NCBI RefSeq assembly: GCF_900109555.1
Contig: NZ_FNZV01000009.1
Span: 1 to 64,000 of the forward strand
Length of the DNA stretch: 64,000 nucleotides
Source of the DNA: Pacificibacter marinus
GTDB taxonomy: Bacteria; Pseudomonadota; Alphaproteobacteria; Rhodobacterales; Rhodobacteraceae
Reading direction: 5' to 3'
The notes beneath the pieces were generated by a model. That model saw only the letters and a list, made by a program, of their open reading frames with translations, had not been told where the DNA came from and did not search any database. This document shows positions 1 through 7,605 of the stretch, in pieces. Position 1 is the stretch's first letter; the number at the start of each line of letters is the position of its first letter. A program made the translations under genes and the position numbers.

Positions 1-252
1 CTTGGCCTACCGGTTTTGCAGTTGCAGCGAATGTCTCCTCTGACGGGCCGCACCGCAGCAGCGCTAATTCTCGGGCAATGGCGGCTCAGGGCCGTGAATG
101 ACGGAAGGCATGGTTTTCAATTCGCTGATCTTCTGCGAGGCCGAGATTGTCTCTCTTTGAGCCCTTTTGACCCGGTTCCAATACGCGGATACAAAGGAAC
201 AAAGAAATGCGTTCGACTGGAAGCAGAGCGGTGCCGGTCGCGAGGAGTGTGA

Positions 253-663
253 ATGGACAACAATCCGACTACGGGACAATGCCTCTGTGGAGCAGTGAAA
301 TTCCGCATATCGGGAGAGTTCGAGAGCTTCTTCCTGTGCCACTGCTCCCGCTGCCGCAAGGATAGCGGTTCGGCCCATTCGGCAAACCTGTTTTCGTCCA
401 CAGCCAAACTCATCTGGGTTTCAGGTGAGGCAAACATCAAGATGTTTCATCTCCCTGGTTCACGCCACATGAAGAGCTTTTGCTCCGACTGCGGATCCGC
501 ACTGCCTATTTCCCAACCGGAGATTGGTTTGATTGTGGTGCCGGCAGGGTCGCTTGACAGCCAGTTCGACATGCTACCCAACGCGCATATCTGCTGTTCC
601 AGTCGTGCGAACTGGGACAACGATCTGGCCTCCATCGAAAGAATCGACGGACTTCCCCGCTGA
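253..663 (+). CDS. GFA (CENP-V/GFA) family zinc-binding protein
   Basis: A 136-residue protein with the cysteine pattern of the glutathione-dependent formaldehyde-activating enzyme (GFA) fold: CLCGAV near residue 11, CHCSRCRK near residue 29 and FCSDCGSALP near residue 76. These are the zinc ligands of the fold and the length is normal. Family members bind zinc; some bind glutathione adducts, but most have no proven reaction, so the substrate is unknown. The ATG is preceded by GAGGAG at a good distance. The gene stands alone, with no partner in the same direction nearby, in a loosely packed accessory region to the left of a tRNA gene. Confidence 0.85.
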   Translation: MDNNPTTGQCLCGAVKFRISGEFESFFLCHCSRCRKDSGSAHSANLFSSTAKLIWVSGEANIKMFHLPGSRHMKSFCSDCGSALPISQPEIGLIVVPAGSLDSQFDMLPNAHICCSSRANWDNDLASIERIDGLPR

Positions 664-867
664 AAGCTCGCGCCGATGATGTATTTCAGACAACAGATAG
701 ACGATAAGGACGCAACCATCGGCTTCGTCCGGGTTTGCTGTCATTCGAGGGACAGAGATGCTGCGTGATGCACGAATGGCCGCAATAGCCGACCGCATTG
801 CATCATTTTGAAGTGGTGGCCAGGGTCGGCTCTGGGCCTTCCTGACCTGAGACAGCAATTCATTCAG

Positions 868-1104
868 TCAAGTCTTTGGCGCATTGGTGAAAAGGGCTTT
901 GAACAGTTTTTCTGACCGGCGCAAGCCGTCGTTTGTAAGCACCACTGACTTTGCTTTGCCGACCGGATCCAGAATGAGTCCCTTTTCGTGCAGCCGACCG
1001 AGCACGTCCCAGTCATGGCCCTTCCAGGCGCGGTGCCCGTCGTGAAGCGTCAGCCAGAGCAGCGCCAGAACCGCGTCGTCAACACTGTCCTCATTGATCT
1101 TCAT
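868..1104 (-). CDS. DUF6429-like small protein
   Basis: A 78-residue protein with the pattern DDAVLALLWLTLHDG, then RAWKGHDWDVLGRLHEKGLI, then DPVGKAKSVVLT. I recognise this as the layout of the small DUF6429 family, whose function is unknown and which often lies in accessory DNA. It has no membrane segment or signal peptide. The frame stays open for 20 more codons upstream, but the conserved part begins at the internal ATG at 1104, which I take as the start. The family assignment rests on memory of its consensus and is fairly, not fully, certain. Confidence 0.65.
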   Translation of the reverse strand: MKINEDSVDDAVLALLWLTLHDGHRAWKGHDWDVLGRLHEKGLILDPVGKAKSVVLTNDGLRRSEKLFKALFTNAPKT

Positions 1105-1292
1105 TGTCACAGGGAACGCCAGAAATGAGGGTTTCGTCAAGCTTGAATGCAGCAAATGGTCCAAGATATCAGGGGCTGTTTTGGGCCGACTGGGATTATT
1201 GTTTTCTCAAATCAACGGCACCCAGGTGCTGACACCGGTTCGCAATTTGGCTATGAATTGCGCTGAATACGGCTAAGAGTTGGAGAGCTGAT

Positions 1293-2627
1293 GTGCGCAA
1301 TGACATCTCGGATTTACTTACCTTCATCAGTCAGGATGATCTTTGGTTTGGACGCTTGCAGGAAGTCGTGGCAGAGCATTTGATGCCAGCTCTTGAGGAA
1401 TTTGACCTTGATTATGATGACCTACCCGAAGTGTTGGGGGAGCCTTGGCCTGGCGTGTTATGGGGATGTGGATTCGAAGATTTTCTGAGCCGCCAGTACG
1501 AAGACGGCAATATTGTCGACCTTTACCTCAAGCGACGCGGATGGAACGAACCAGCTGCCAATCGTGAGTATTTCGGTGCTCTGCGAGATACACCAGTCAG
1601 CCTTTACGAAGTCAGTGAGGTTAAGCCCGGAACGTCCATGGTTCTTAAAGATCTAGTTGGAGACGCAAAGCCCGTCACGGTGCTTGAAGGATCGGCAACG
1701 CAGTCATTGAAGCAATGGGACCGGATTGTCGTTCGTGTCATTTCCGAAAACGACGTCCATGTGATTTCGGGTGCGCTCCTGGCTTTTTCTAGAGAGGCCG
1801 TTGCGCTCTTGTTGGATGGTTTATCCACCGTGTTGAACGCCGATAAAAACGATAAGCTATCACTCGCGTCAAACCAGATCTTGAAATGCGCGCCGATCTT
1901 CACCAGCGCTTGGCTATTTACGGCCCTACCACGGGCGCTTTCGAAGGAATTGCCCGAATTCACCAACGCAGATGGCGAAGACATTATGTTTCATGATCTA
2001 CGATTTCCATTTGAGACAGGCGTTAGGCAGAAAGAAGTTTCCCTTTGCTTGAGCGAGCTCAATTGCTTTGCCGCCGATGGTGCACGTTGTTGGACTTGGC
2101 TCGCACCACACGGCAGCAAGGCCCCAAGGGAAAACGATGGTCTAGTGTTGGATTCACAGACAGACGGTCGCACTGTGCTAGGTCATATAGAGCTCAAAGG
2201 TAAATCCCTGCTTATCAATGTGAACTCATCCGCTCGCGCCGATAGAGTGCGCCACTTGGTGATGAAGGCGGCGGGCCAGTATTTAAAGCAACCTCTGACC
2301 ACGATCCGCACAGTCGAACAAATGATGGCTGAAGAGCAAGATGAATTGGACTTGGAGGATGCTGACGAAATTCCCCCAGAGATCGCACGGCAGATAGTTC
2401 GGGAACACATGGACCGGCATTATCGCGAAACGCTTGATGCGCCGATACCAGCGTTAGGAGGTAAATCACCTAACCAAGCAGTGCGGAGTAAAGAGGGCCG
2501 TGTGAAGGTGGTCGAATGGCTAAAGAAGTTGGAGAACAACAGCGCTATGCATCAAAATGAGGCAATCGAAGAATACGATTTTGGCTGGATGTGGGCTGAG
2601 CTAGGTCTACAAGAATACCGAAAGTAA
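1293..2627 (+). CDS. 444-aa protein of unknown function
   Basis: A long acidic soluble protein. It probably starts at GTG 1293, since GGAGAG lies 5-10 bases upstream; the ATG at 1291 is in another frame. I do not recognise the first ~330 residues. Residues about 100-330 alternate in a beta-like way and include a WTWLAPHG stretch. The C-terminal ~100 residues carry HYRETLD-PIPALGGKSP-NQAV followed by VVEWLKKLEN and a final EYDFGWMWAELGL. I have seen this module at the ends of other uncharacterised bacterial proteins, sometimes with SEC-C motifs; it resembles the MbcA/ParS-type toxin-binding fold, but that is an inference. No neighbour suggests a role. It lies in the putative accessory segment before the tRNA. 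Confidence 0.7.
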   Translation: MRNDISDLLTFISQDDLWFGRLQEVVAEHLMPALEEFDLDYDDLPEVLGEPWPGVLWGCGFEDFLSRQYEDGNIVDLYLKRRGWNEPAANREYFGALRDTPVSLYEVSEVKPGTSMVLKDLVGDAKPVTVLEGSATQSLKQWDRIVVRVISENDVHVISGALLAFSREAVALLLDGLSTVLNADKNDKLSLASNQILKCAPIFTSAWLFTALPRALSKELPEFTNADGEDIMFHDLRFPFETGVRQKEVSLCLSELNCFAADGARCWTWLAPHGSKAPRENDGLVLDSQTDGRTVLGHIELKGKSLLINVNSSARADRVRHLVMKAAGQYLKQPLTTIRTVEQMMAEEQDELDLEDADEIPPEIARQIVREHMDRHYRETLDAPIPALGGKSPNQAVRSKEGRVKVVEWLKKLENNSAMHQNEAIEEYDFGWMWAELGLQEYRK

Positions 2628-3286
2628 GCTGGCTGGTACGATGAGCTGAAATGCTGTGCGTTGTACGAAGGGCAGCAATGCTGAATGCAGCCTTTCGCTT
2701 TTAGGCCACGCTACCACTAATGTTACAGAATAGCTGCGGATAAGGGAGACATTCAACGATCACTTGTTTTGGTTTCTTGTCCCGACCAAGATTGAGAGTA
2801 TCTCAATACCCTCGAACCCTGACCAAACCCTGTACAAGAAGCGAACATGTCATGAACGGATGGGCTATCTCTGCCCTCCGAAGGCAGTGGTCAATAGTTC
2901 GGGGTTGTGTGGTATGAAAGTGCACCTACTTCCCCATAATTCCCCCACAGTTATAAAAATTACTAATTATTTATACGTTTTTTGGTGCACACCGCCTCCA
3001 AATAGCGTGACGTTCTCGAAACCTCATACATTTCACGAGTTGCCTGCCTGTCCGATTTTTGGGGCGTTCCAACACATCAACACAGCGGCAATCGACGTGG
3101 CGGGTAAGAAAGGTTTGGGTGCCAGATATAAAATATCAGTCGGTGCGATTGGCTGACACCTGGGATTCTCTTTTTGTTAAAAGAGGATGCTGTCTAAAAG
3201 TGGGAAAGATTCTCTAAATGTTCATGGGTATTTGGGGTGTTTTAAGTTTCCCACTTTGGCGGTAAGTATTTGAATTTATTGGAAAT
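2628..3286. other. 660-bp non-coding stretch at the island edge
   Basis: No convincing gene. A 130-codon open frame (2764-3156) is rich in Pro, His, Thr and Cys, has no Shine-Dalgarno sequence and no protein-like pattern. The stretch turns AT-rich around 2940-2990. An 11-bp inverted repeat (AAAGTGGGAAA at 3197-3207, TTTCCCACTTT at 3247-3257) lies just before the tRNA 3' end. This may be decayed DNA between an integrated segment and the tRNA. Confidence 0.5.
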
Positions 3287-3363
3287 TGGTAGGCCCGGCA
3301 GGACTTGAACCCGCAACCAAAGCGTTATGAGCGCTCTGCTCTAACCAGTTGAGCTACAGGCCC
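3287..3363 (-). tRNA. tRNA with CAT anticodon (Met or Ile2)
   Basis: A complete tRNA cloverleaf on the minus strand. The acceptor stem is GGGCCTG pairing with CGGGCCT, the D-arm begins AGCTCAACTGGTTAGAGC, the anticodon stem is GAGCG/CGCTT around the loop CTCATAA (anticodon CAT), the T-arm contains GGTTCAAGTCC, and the discriminator is A followed by an encoded CCA (3287-3289). The lack of an initiator-type acceptor mismatch and the D-arm rule out initiator tRNA. Elongator Met and lysidine-modified Ile2 (reads AUA) both carry CAT and I cannot separate them by eye. Its 3' end faces the accessory segment to the left, the usual side for integration. Confidence 0.95.
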
Positions 3364-3487
3364 GCCGAGGCCTTGAATATGGCGAGATTGCACGGGGGTC
3401 AAGCGGATGATTTGCGCTTTTGCTTTCCTTACGTCCCAGAGTGCGATAAAGCGCGTGCAAATGATGCCAGTTTGGGGATTTTAGATC

Positions 3488-4534
3488 ATGAGCGATGCAA
3501 AAAGCGGCCTAACATACGCGGATGCCGGTGTGGATATTGATGCAGGCAATGCGCTTGTAGAGCGGATCAAACCTGCGGCCAAGAAAACCGCGCGCTCAGG
3601 CGTGATGGCGGGTCTCGGTGGGTTTGGTGCTTTGTTCGATCTCAAAGGGGCAGGGTACACAGACCCAATTCTTGTGGCTGCGACCGACGGCGTTGGCACC
3701 AAACTACGCATTGCAATTGATACAGGTAACGTCTCTACGATTGGCATCGATCTGGTCGCTATGTGTGTGAATGATCTGGTCTGTCAGGGTGCTGAGCCTT
3801 TGTTTTTCCTAGATTACTTTGCAACTGGCAAGCTTGAACTTGACCAAGCGACCGCGATTATCGAAGGCATTGCCAAGGGTTGTGAATTGTCCGGATGCGC
3901 GTTGATCGGTGGTGAAACTGCTGAAATGCCTGGCATGTACCATGACGGTGATTTCGATCTCGCAGGGTTTTCTGTCGGCGCGATGGAGCGCGGGCAGGAC
4001 TTGCCGGCTGGCGTTGTTGCTGGCGATGTCTTGATTGGCTTGGCATCTGACGGTGTACATTCCAACGGCTATTCTTTGGTGCGTAAAACCGTTGAGGTTT
4101 CTGGGCTGGGCTGGGGCGATAAAGCGCCTTTCGCAGATGGCACACTTGGCGAAGAGCTTTTGAAACCAACACGTCTTTATGTGAAACAAACGCTGGCTGC
4201 GATCCGTGCGGGCGGTGTTCACGCGCTGGCGCACATCACGGGCGGTGGTTTGACTGAAAACTTGCCGCGGGTTTTGCCGGATGACTTGGGCGCTGATATT
4301 GATCTGACCTCTTGGACTTTGCCGCCTGTGTTTTCTTGGATCGCCGACACCGCTGGTTTGGCCGAATCTGAAATGCTCAAAACCTTTAACGCAGGCGTTG
4401 GCATGGTTTTGTCTGTCGATGCCGCGCGCGCGGATGCGATTATCGCGTTGCTCGAAGCTGAAGGCGAAACTGTCTACACGCTCGGCACTGTGACTGCTGG
4501 CGCGGGCGTGCGTTACACAGGATCGTTGACGTAA
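3488..4534 (+). CDS. purM: phosphoribosylformylglycinamidine cyclo-ligase
   Basis: AIR synthetase of de novo purine synthesis: it closes the imidazole ring of FGAM using ATP to give AIR. The 348 residues match the normal length. The N-terminal [12 protein letters not shown], the glycine-rich [16 protein letters not shown], the ATDGVGTKL motif and the [17 protein letters not shown] motif are all present, as is the C-terminal [16 protein letters not shown] segment of the ATP-grasp-like PurM fold. It is followed after 13 bases by purN, which acts elsewhere in the same pathway, so the two should be co-transcribed. The start ATG at 3488 gives the canonical [16 protein letters not shown]-terminus. 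Confidence 0.98.
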   Translation: MSDAKSGLTYADAGVDIDAGNALVERIKPAAKKTARSGVMAGLGGFGALFDLKGAGYTDPILVAATDGVGTKLRIAIDTGNVSTIGIDLVAMCVNDLVCQGAEPLFFLDYFATGKLELDQATAIIEGIAKGCELSGCALIGGETAEMPGMYHDGDFDLAGFSVGAMERGQDLPAGVVAGDVLIGLASDGVHSNGYSLVRKTVEVSGLGWGDKAPFADGTLGEELLKPTRLYVKQTLAAIRAGGVHALAHITGGGLTENLPRVLPDDLGADIDLTSWTLPPVFSWIADTAGLAESEMLKTFNAGVGMVLSVDAARADAIIALLEAEGETVYTLGTVTAGAGVRYTGSLT

Positions 4535-4547
4535 AGGGCGCGCTCAA

Positions 4548-5132
4548 GTGAAAAACGTTGCGATATTGATCTCGGGCAGTGGGTCCAACATGGTGACACT
4601 GGCCCAATCAATGAGGGGGGATCACCCTGCACGGCCTTGTGTGGTGTTGTCCAATCGCCCTGATGCAGGCGGGCTGGCCAAGGCGCAGGCTTTGGGCATT
4701 CCTACTGTGGTTGTCGATCATAAAGAGTTCAAAGGCGACCGCGCTGCTTTTGATGCGGCGGTGATTGCAGCACTTGATCCCTATGCCCCTGATGTCGTTG
4801 CTTTGGCTGGATTTATGCGGATTCTCACGCCAGAGTTTATCACGCATTATGCGGGTAAAATGCTGAACATTCACCCATCGTTGTTGCCCAAATACAAAGG
4901 GCTGCACACACACCAGCGCGCGATCGAAGCAGGCGATGCGCAAGCGGGATGTTCGGTGCATGAGGTCACAGCAGAGTTGGATGGCGGGCCTATTTTAGCA
5001 CAAGAGCGCGTGGATATTGCCCCTGATGACACAGCAGAGACGCTTGCCGCCAAAATTCTACCTTTAGAGCACAAAATTTATCCTGAAACCCTGCGCAGTT
5101 TTGTCTCTGGTGCGTTCGCAGCGCGCGATTGA
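4548..5132 (+). CDS. purN: phosphoribosylglycinamide formyltransferase
   Basis: GAR transformylase: it transfers the formyl group of 10-formyl-THF to GAR in purine synthesis. Its 194 residues begin MKNVAILISGSGSNMVTL (phosphate-binding loop) and contain NIHPSLLPKYKGLHTHQRAI, with the catalytic Asn and His, and HEVTAELDGGPILAQ with the catalytic Asp. The start is a GTG 13 bases after the purM stop, consistent with coupling to purM. It is the cofactor-dependent PurN, not the formate-using PurT type. Confidence 0.97.
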   Translation: MKNVAILISGSGSNMVTLAQSMRGDHPARPCVVLSNRPDAGGLAKAQALGIPTVVVDHKEFKGDRAAFDAAVIAALDPYAPDVVALAGFMRILTPEFITHYAGKMLNIHPSLLPKYKGLHTHQRAIEAGDAQAGCSVHEVTAELDGGPILAQERVDIAPDDTAETLAAKILPLEHKIYPETLRSFVSGAFAARD

Positions 5133-5158
5133 CGCGCTGCGATTTGACTTTCTAAACC

Positions 5159-5377
5159 CTAGTGACGTTCAAGTGCTGAACCCGCACTGTTGCCGTGCCA
5201 ATCTTCGCCTTGATAGGTCGGTGTTTTCGGGAAAAGGCTTGGGCCAAGCCCCATCAAAATGACCATAATTCCCACCGCAATGAGTAAACCCCAACCGTTT
5301 TTCAAGATAGGGTGGCTTGAAAGAGTTGTGTTGGGTGTCAAAGTGAGCGGTCTAGGTATCTTTGTAATACTGGACAT
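5159..5377 (-). CDS. 72-aa single-pass membrane protein, unknown
   Basis: A small protein whose central part, about residues 28-46 (NGWGLLIAVGIMVILMGLG), is a likely membrane helix. It is flanked by a Pro/Thr-rich N-terminus with several basic residues and a polar C-terminus. I do not recognise a family. It converges on purN, with 26 bases between the stop codons, and is read away from rnd. The Shine-Dalgarno sequence is weak. The clear hydrophobic segment in a charged context suggests a real gene rather than a chance frame, but that is an inference. Confidence 0.5.
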   Translation of the reverse strand: MSSITKIPRPLTLTPNTTLSSHPILKNGWGLLIAVGIMVILMGLGPSLFPKTPTYQGEDWHGNSAGSALERH

Positions 5378-5657
5378 GATTATGGGCCTTTGCTGTATAT
5401 CTAAATGCAGTTTTGCCTGCGGGTGAGTGATGGCGTCACTTTCTCACGCGGCATTGTATTTTAAAAACGAATATATTTTACACTTACGATCACAATTATT
5501 GATGCTTGTGTATCTCTAGGTCATTCTAGCACGATGATTTTAACTGAATTCAGGGGGCTACCGGCAATTCAACCTATCTGCTTTTCTTTTTGGCCTAAGT
5601 TGCTTAAAAAAAGCCACGATCTGCGGGATGACCCCGTAAAACTTAGAAAAGACGTAC

Positions 5658-6815
5658 ATGATCACCATCAAAACGACTGAGGCGCTTCAAGCCTTTTGCG
5701 ACCACGCCAAAAACTATCCTTTTGTCACTGTGGACACGGAATTCCTTCGAGAGCGCACCTATTATTCCAAGCTTTGCCTCGTGCAGCTTGCTGTAACTGG
5801 GGACAACGAAGAAGACGCCGTTTTACTTGACCCTTTAGCCAAAGATATAGATCTTGCGCCGCTCTATGAGCTGTTTCGCAACGAAGATGTGGTCAAAGTA
5901 TTTCACGCAGCGCGCCAAGATTTAGAAATTTTCTATATCCAAGGTGGCGTTATCCCTGCGCCTTTGTTCGACACCCAAGTGGCCGCGATGGTTTGCGGGT
6001 TTGGTGAACAGGTTGGGTACGAGACTTTGGTGCGCAAGATTGCCAAGCAAAGCCTTGATAAAACATCACGTTTTACCGATTGGTCGCGCCGCCCATTGAC
6101 GCCAGCCCAAGAGACATACGCGCTGGCGGATGTGACGCATTTGCGGATGATTTACGAATTCTTGGACGCTGAGATCAAGAAAACGAACCGCGAAAAATGG
6201 GTCGCCGAAGAGATGCAGGTGCTTATGTCGCCTGGTACTTATGTGGTGGAGCCTGAGGACGCTTGGAAACGTGTGAAAACACGCACCAGTTCGGGTAAAT
6301 TTTTGGCTGCGGTCAAAGAGCTTGCAGCATTTCGCGAAGAATATTCACAGTCGCGCGACATTCCCCGCAACCGTGTTTACAAAGATGATGCGATGCTGGA
6401 ATTGGCATCGACCAAGCCTAAAAATGCACAGGATTTGTCACGATCTCGTTTGCTTTTACGTGAAGCCCGTAAAGGCGACATTGCTGATGGTATCATTGCC
6501 GCGATTGAAGCCGCGTCGAAATACACTGCCGAGCAAATGCCAAAGGTTGATCCTGACCGCGATAAATTGCAGGTGAACCCTGCGTTGGCCGATATGTTGC
6601 GCGTGTTGTTGAAAGCCAAATCTGACACCGCGAATGTTGCGGCAAAAATGATCGCGTCTTCCGCGCAACTTGATATGATCGCAGCGGGCAAACGTGATCT
6701 GCCCGCGCTGTCAGGCTGGCGGGCAGAGGTGTTTGGCGATGATGCTATGCGTCTGTGCAACGGTGAAATCGGCTTGGCTGTTAAAGGTCAAAAAGTGGCT
6801 GTGATCCCGCTTTAA
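5658..6815 (+). CDS. rnd: ribonuclease D
   Basis: A 3'-5' exoribonuclease of tRNA maturation and RNA turnover. The DEDD nuclease domain occupies residues ~1-170, with Asp26 and Glu28 in VTVDTEFLRERTYYSKLCLVQ, FHAARQDLEIF near residue 84, and ETYALADVTHL carrying the Tyr/Asp pair. HRDC-like helical regions follow to residue 385, a normal length. It overlaps the convergent GNAT gene by 4 bp at its 3' end. The roughly 280-bp AT-rich space upstream must hold its promoter, although I see no clear -35/-10 pair there. Confidence 0.96.
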   Translation: MITIKTTEALQAFCDHAKNYPFVTVDTEFLRERTYYSKLCLVQLAVTGDNEEDAVLLDPLAKDIDLAPLYELFRNEDVVKVFHAARQDLEIFYIQGGVIPAPLFDTQVAAMVCGFGEQVGYETLVRKIAKQSLDKTSRFTDWSRRPLTPAQETYALADVTHLRMIYEFLDAEIKKTNREKWVAEEMQVLMSPGTYVVEPEDAWKRVKTRTSSGKFLAAVKELAAFREEYSQSRDIPRNRVYKDDAMLELASTKPKNAQDLSRSRLLLREARKGDIADGIIAAIEAASKYTAEQMPKVDPDRDKLQVNPALADMLRVLLKAKSDTANVAAKMIASSAQLDMIAAGKRDLPALSGWRAEVFGDDAMRLCNGEIGLAVKGQKVAVIPL

Positions 6816-7294
6816 GCGTATAGATCAAGGTCCATTTTAAATGTGATCGAGGGGTCTTTGGGGACCTGTTCAAACCCACAGGCGGCATAGGACAACTGTG
6901 CCGCCGTATTTATATCTTGCGTACTAACTGTTAGCTCGCGACATCCAAGGGCTGTTGCTGTGTCAGCTGCGGCATCAATCAATTGCCGCCCAACACCGCG
7001 CCCGCGCATGTCTTTGGCGATGTACAGGTGGTGTAAATCCAGCGTTCGCTGCCCGAAATGCAGTTTGAATCCGCGCACAAGGCCAGCGTAGCCAATCAAT
7101 CGTTCGCCGCGTTCGGCCACGAGAATGCTCAACCAAGGTTCGGTGGTGAAAACACTGGACCGCAATGCATCTTCAGAAATCAGCGGCACATCGCCATGGT
7201 GTTTTGCCAACTCTTCGATCATGCGCGCCAAGGCACGGCAATCGCTGCGGCGGGCAGGGCGGATGGTGATGGTTTGTTCTAAAGTCTCTATCAT
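6812..7294 (-). CDS. GNAT family N-acetyltransferase
   Basis: A 160-residue single-domain acetyltransferase. Motif A is LYIAKDMRGRGVGRQLIDAAADTA, whose RGRGVG binds the acetyl-CoA pyrophosphate, followed by the motif B region YAACGFEQV. The acceptor substrate cannot be told from sequence. The frame opens 12 codons earlier, but the ATG at 7294 has an ideal CAGGAGA upstream and gives the usual short N-terminus. A terminator-like hairpin (7329-7356) sits only ~35 bases before the start and a 15-codon open frame lies just beyond it, so expression may be controlled by attenuation. Confidence 0.93.
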   Translation of the reverse strand: MIETLEQTITIRPARRSDCRALARMIEELAKHHGDVPLISEDALRSSVFTTEPWLSILVAERGERLIGYAGLVRGFKLHFGQRTLDLHHLYIAKDMRGRGVGRQLIDAAADTATALGCRELTVSTQDINTAAQLSYAACGFEQVPKDPSITFKMDLDLYA

Positions 7295-7328
7295 TTTGGT
7301 CTCCTGATGCCACAGGACGCCAAAACAC

Positions 7329-7356
7329 AAAAAGCCACCCTGCGGCGGCTTTTGTT
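7329..7356 (-). terminator. terminator/attenuator-like hairpin before the GNAT gene
   Basis: Read on the minus strand: AAAAGCCGCC, a short loop, then GGTGGCTTTT followed by TGTGTTTT. The stem is 10 bp with one mismatch and ends in a T-rich tract. Only about 35 bases separate it from the GNAT start, too little for an independent promoter, so transcripts reaching that gene should read through it. Confidence 0.7.
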
Positions 7357-7378
7357 ATGTCACAACTTAAACCGCACC

Positions 7379-7426
7379 TTATGAGGAACGGGCATAATAT
7401 ACTGTTGTGACGATCATTTTCTTCAT
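7379..7426 (-). CDS. candidate 15-aa leaderless leader peptide
   Basis: The open frame encodes MKKMIVTTVYYARSS and stops 23 bases before the terminator hairpin that precedes the GNAT gene. It has no Shine-Dalgarno sequence. The best promoter match upstream (TTGACG at 7456-7461, 17-bp spacer, CAGAAT at 7433-7438) would place the transcription start on the A of this ATG, making the mRNA leaderless. That is the layout known for the rhizobial trpL leader. The tandem Tyr codons could sense tyrosyl-tRNA, but this is a hypothesis; no homolog is known to me. Confidence 0.35.
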   Translation of the reverse strand: MKKMIVTTVYYARSS

Positions 7427-7432
7427 GTGGTT

Positions 7433-7461
7433 ATTCTGCCCAAGCTGGTCGCCACCGTCAA
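7433..7461 (-). promoter_or_regulatory. predicted sigma70-type promoter of the leader peptide
   Basis: On the minus strand, TTGACG (5 of 6 to consensus) is followed after 17 bp by CAGAAT (4 of 6). The expected start, seven bases after the -10 element, coincides with the ATG of the 15-codon frame. Confidence 0.4.
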
Positions 7462-7464
7462 GCG

Positions 7465-7501
7465 ATAAAAAACCCGCCTATCGCAAAAGCAAAAGGCGGG
7501 T
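7465..7501 (-). terminator. terminator of the iron-binding protein gene
   Basis: On the minus strand: ACCCGCCT, a loop of about 14 bases, AGGCGGGT, then a run of six T. It lies 105 bp after the stop of the Fe(III)-binding protein gene and is a standard intrinsic terminator. Confidence 0.85.
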
Positions 7502-7605
7502 GCAATCCCTCATCCCAAAGGCGTCGTTTGTGTCTACAGGCTGGTTTCAATCAGTCGGTTTTGATTAATCGATCCTCATCAACCATTCTAGATTAACCGT
7601 TCCAA

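Noticed and set aside
2764-3156. 130-codon open frame on the plus strand
   Set aside because: No ribosome site, unlike any protein pattern, Pro/His/Thr/Cys-rich and in AT-rich decayed-looking DNA.
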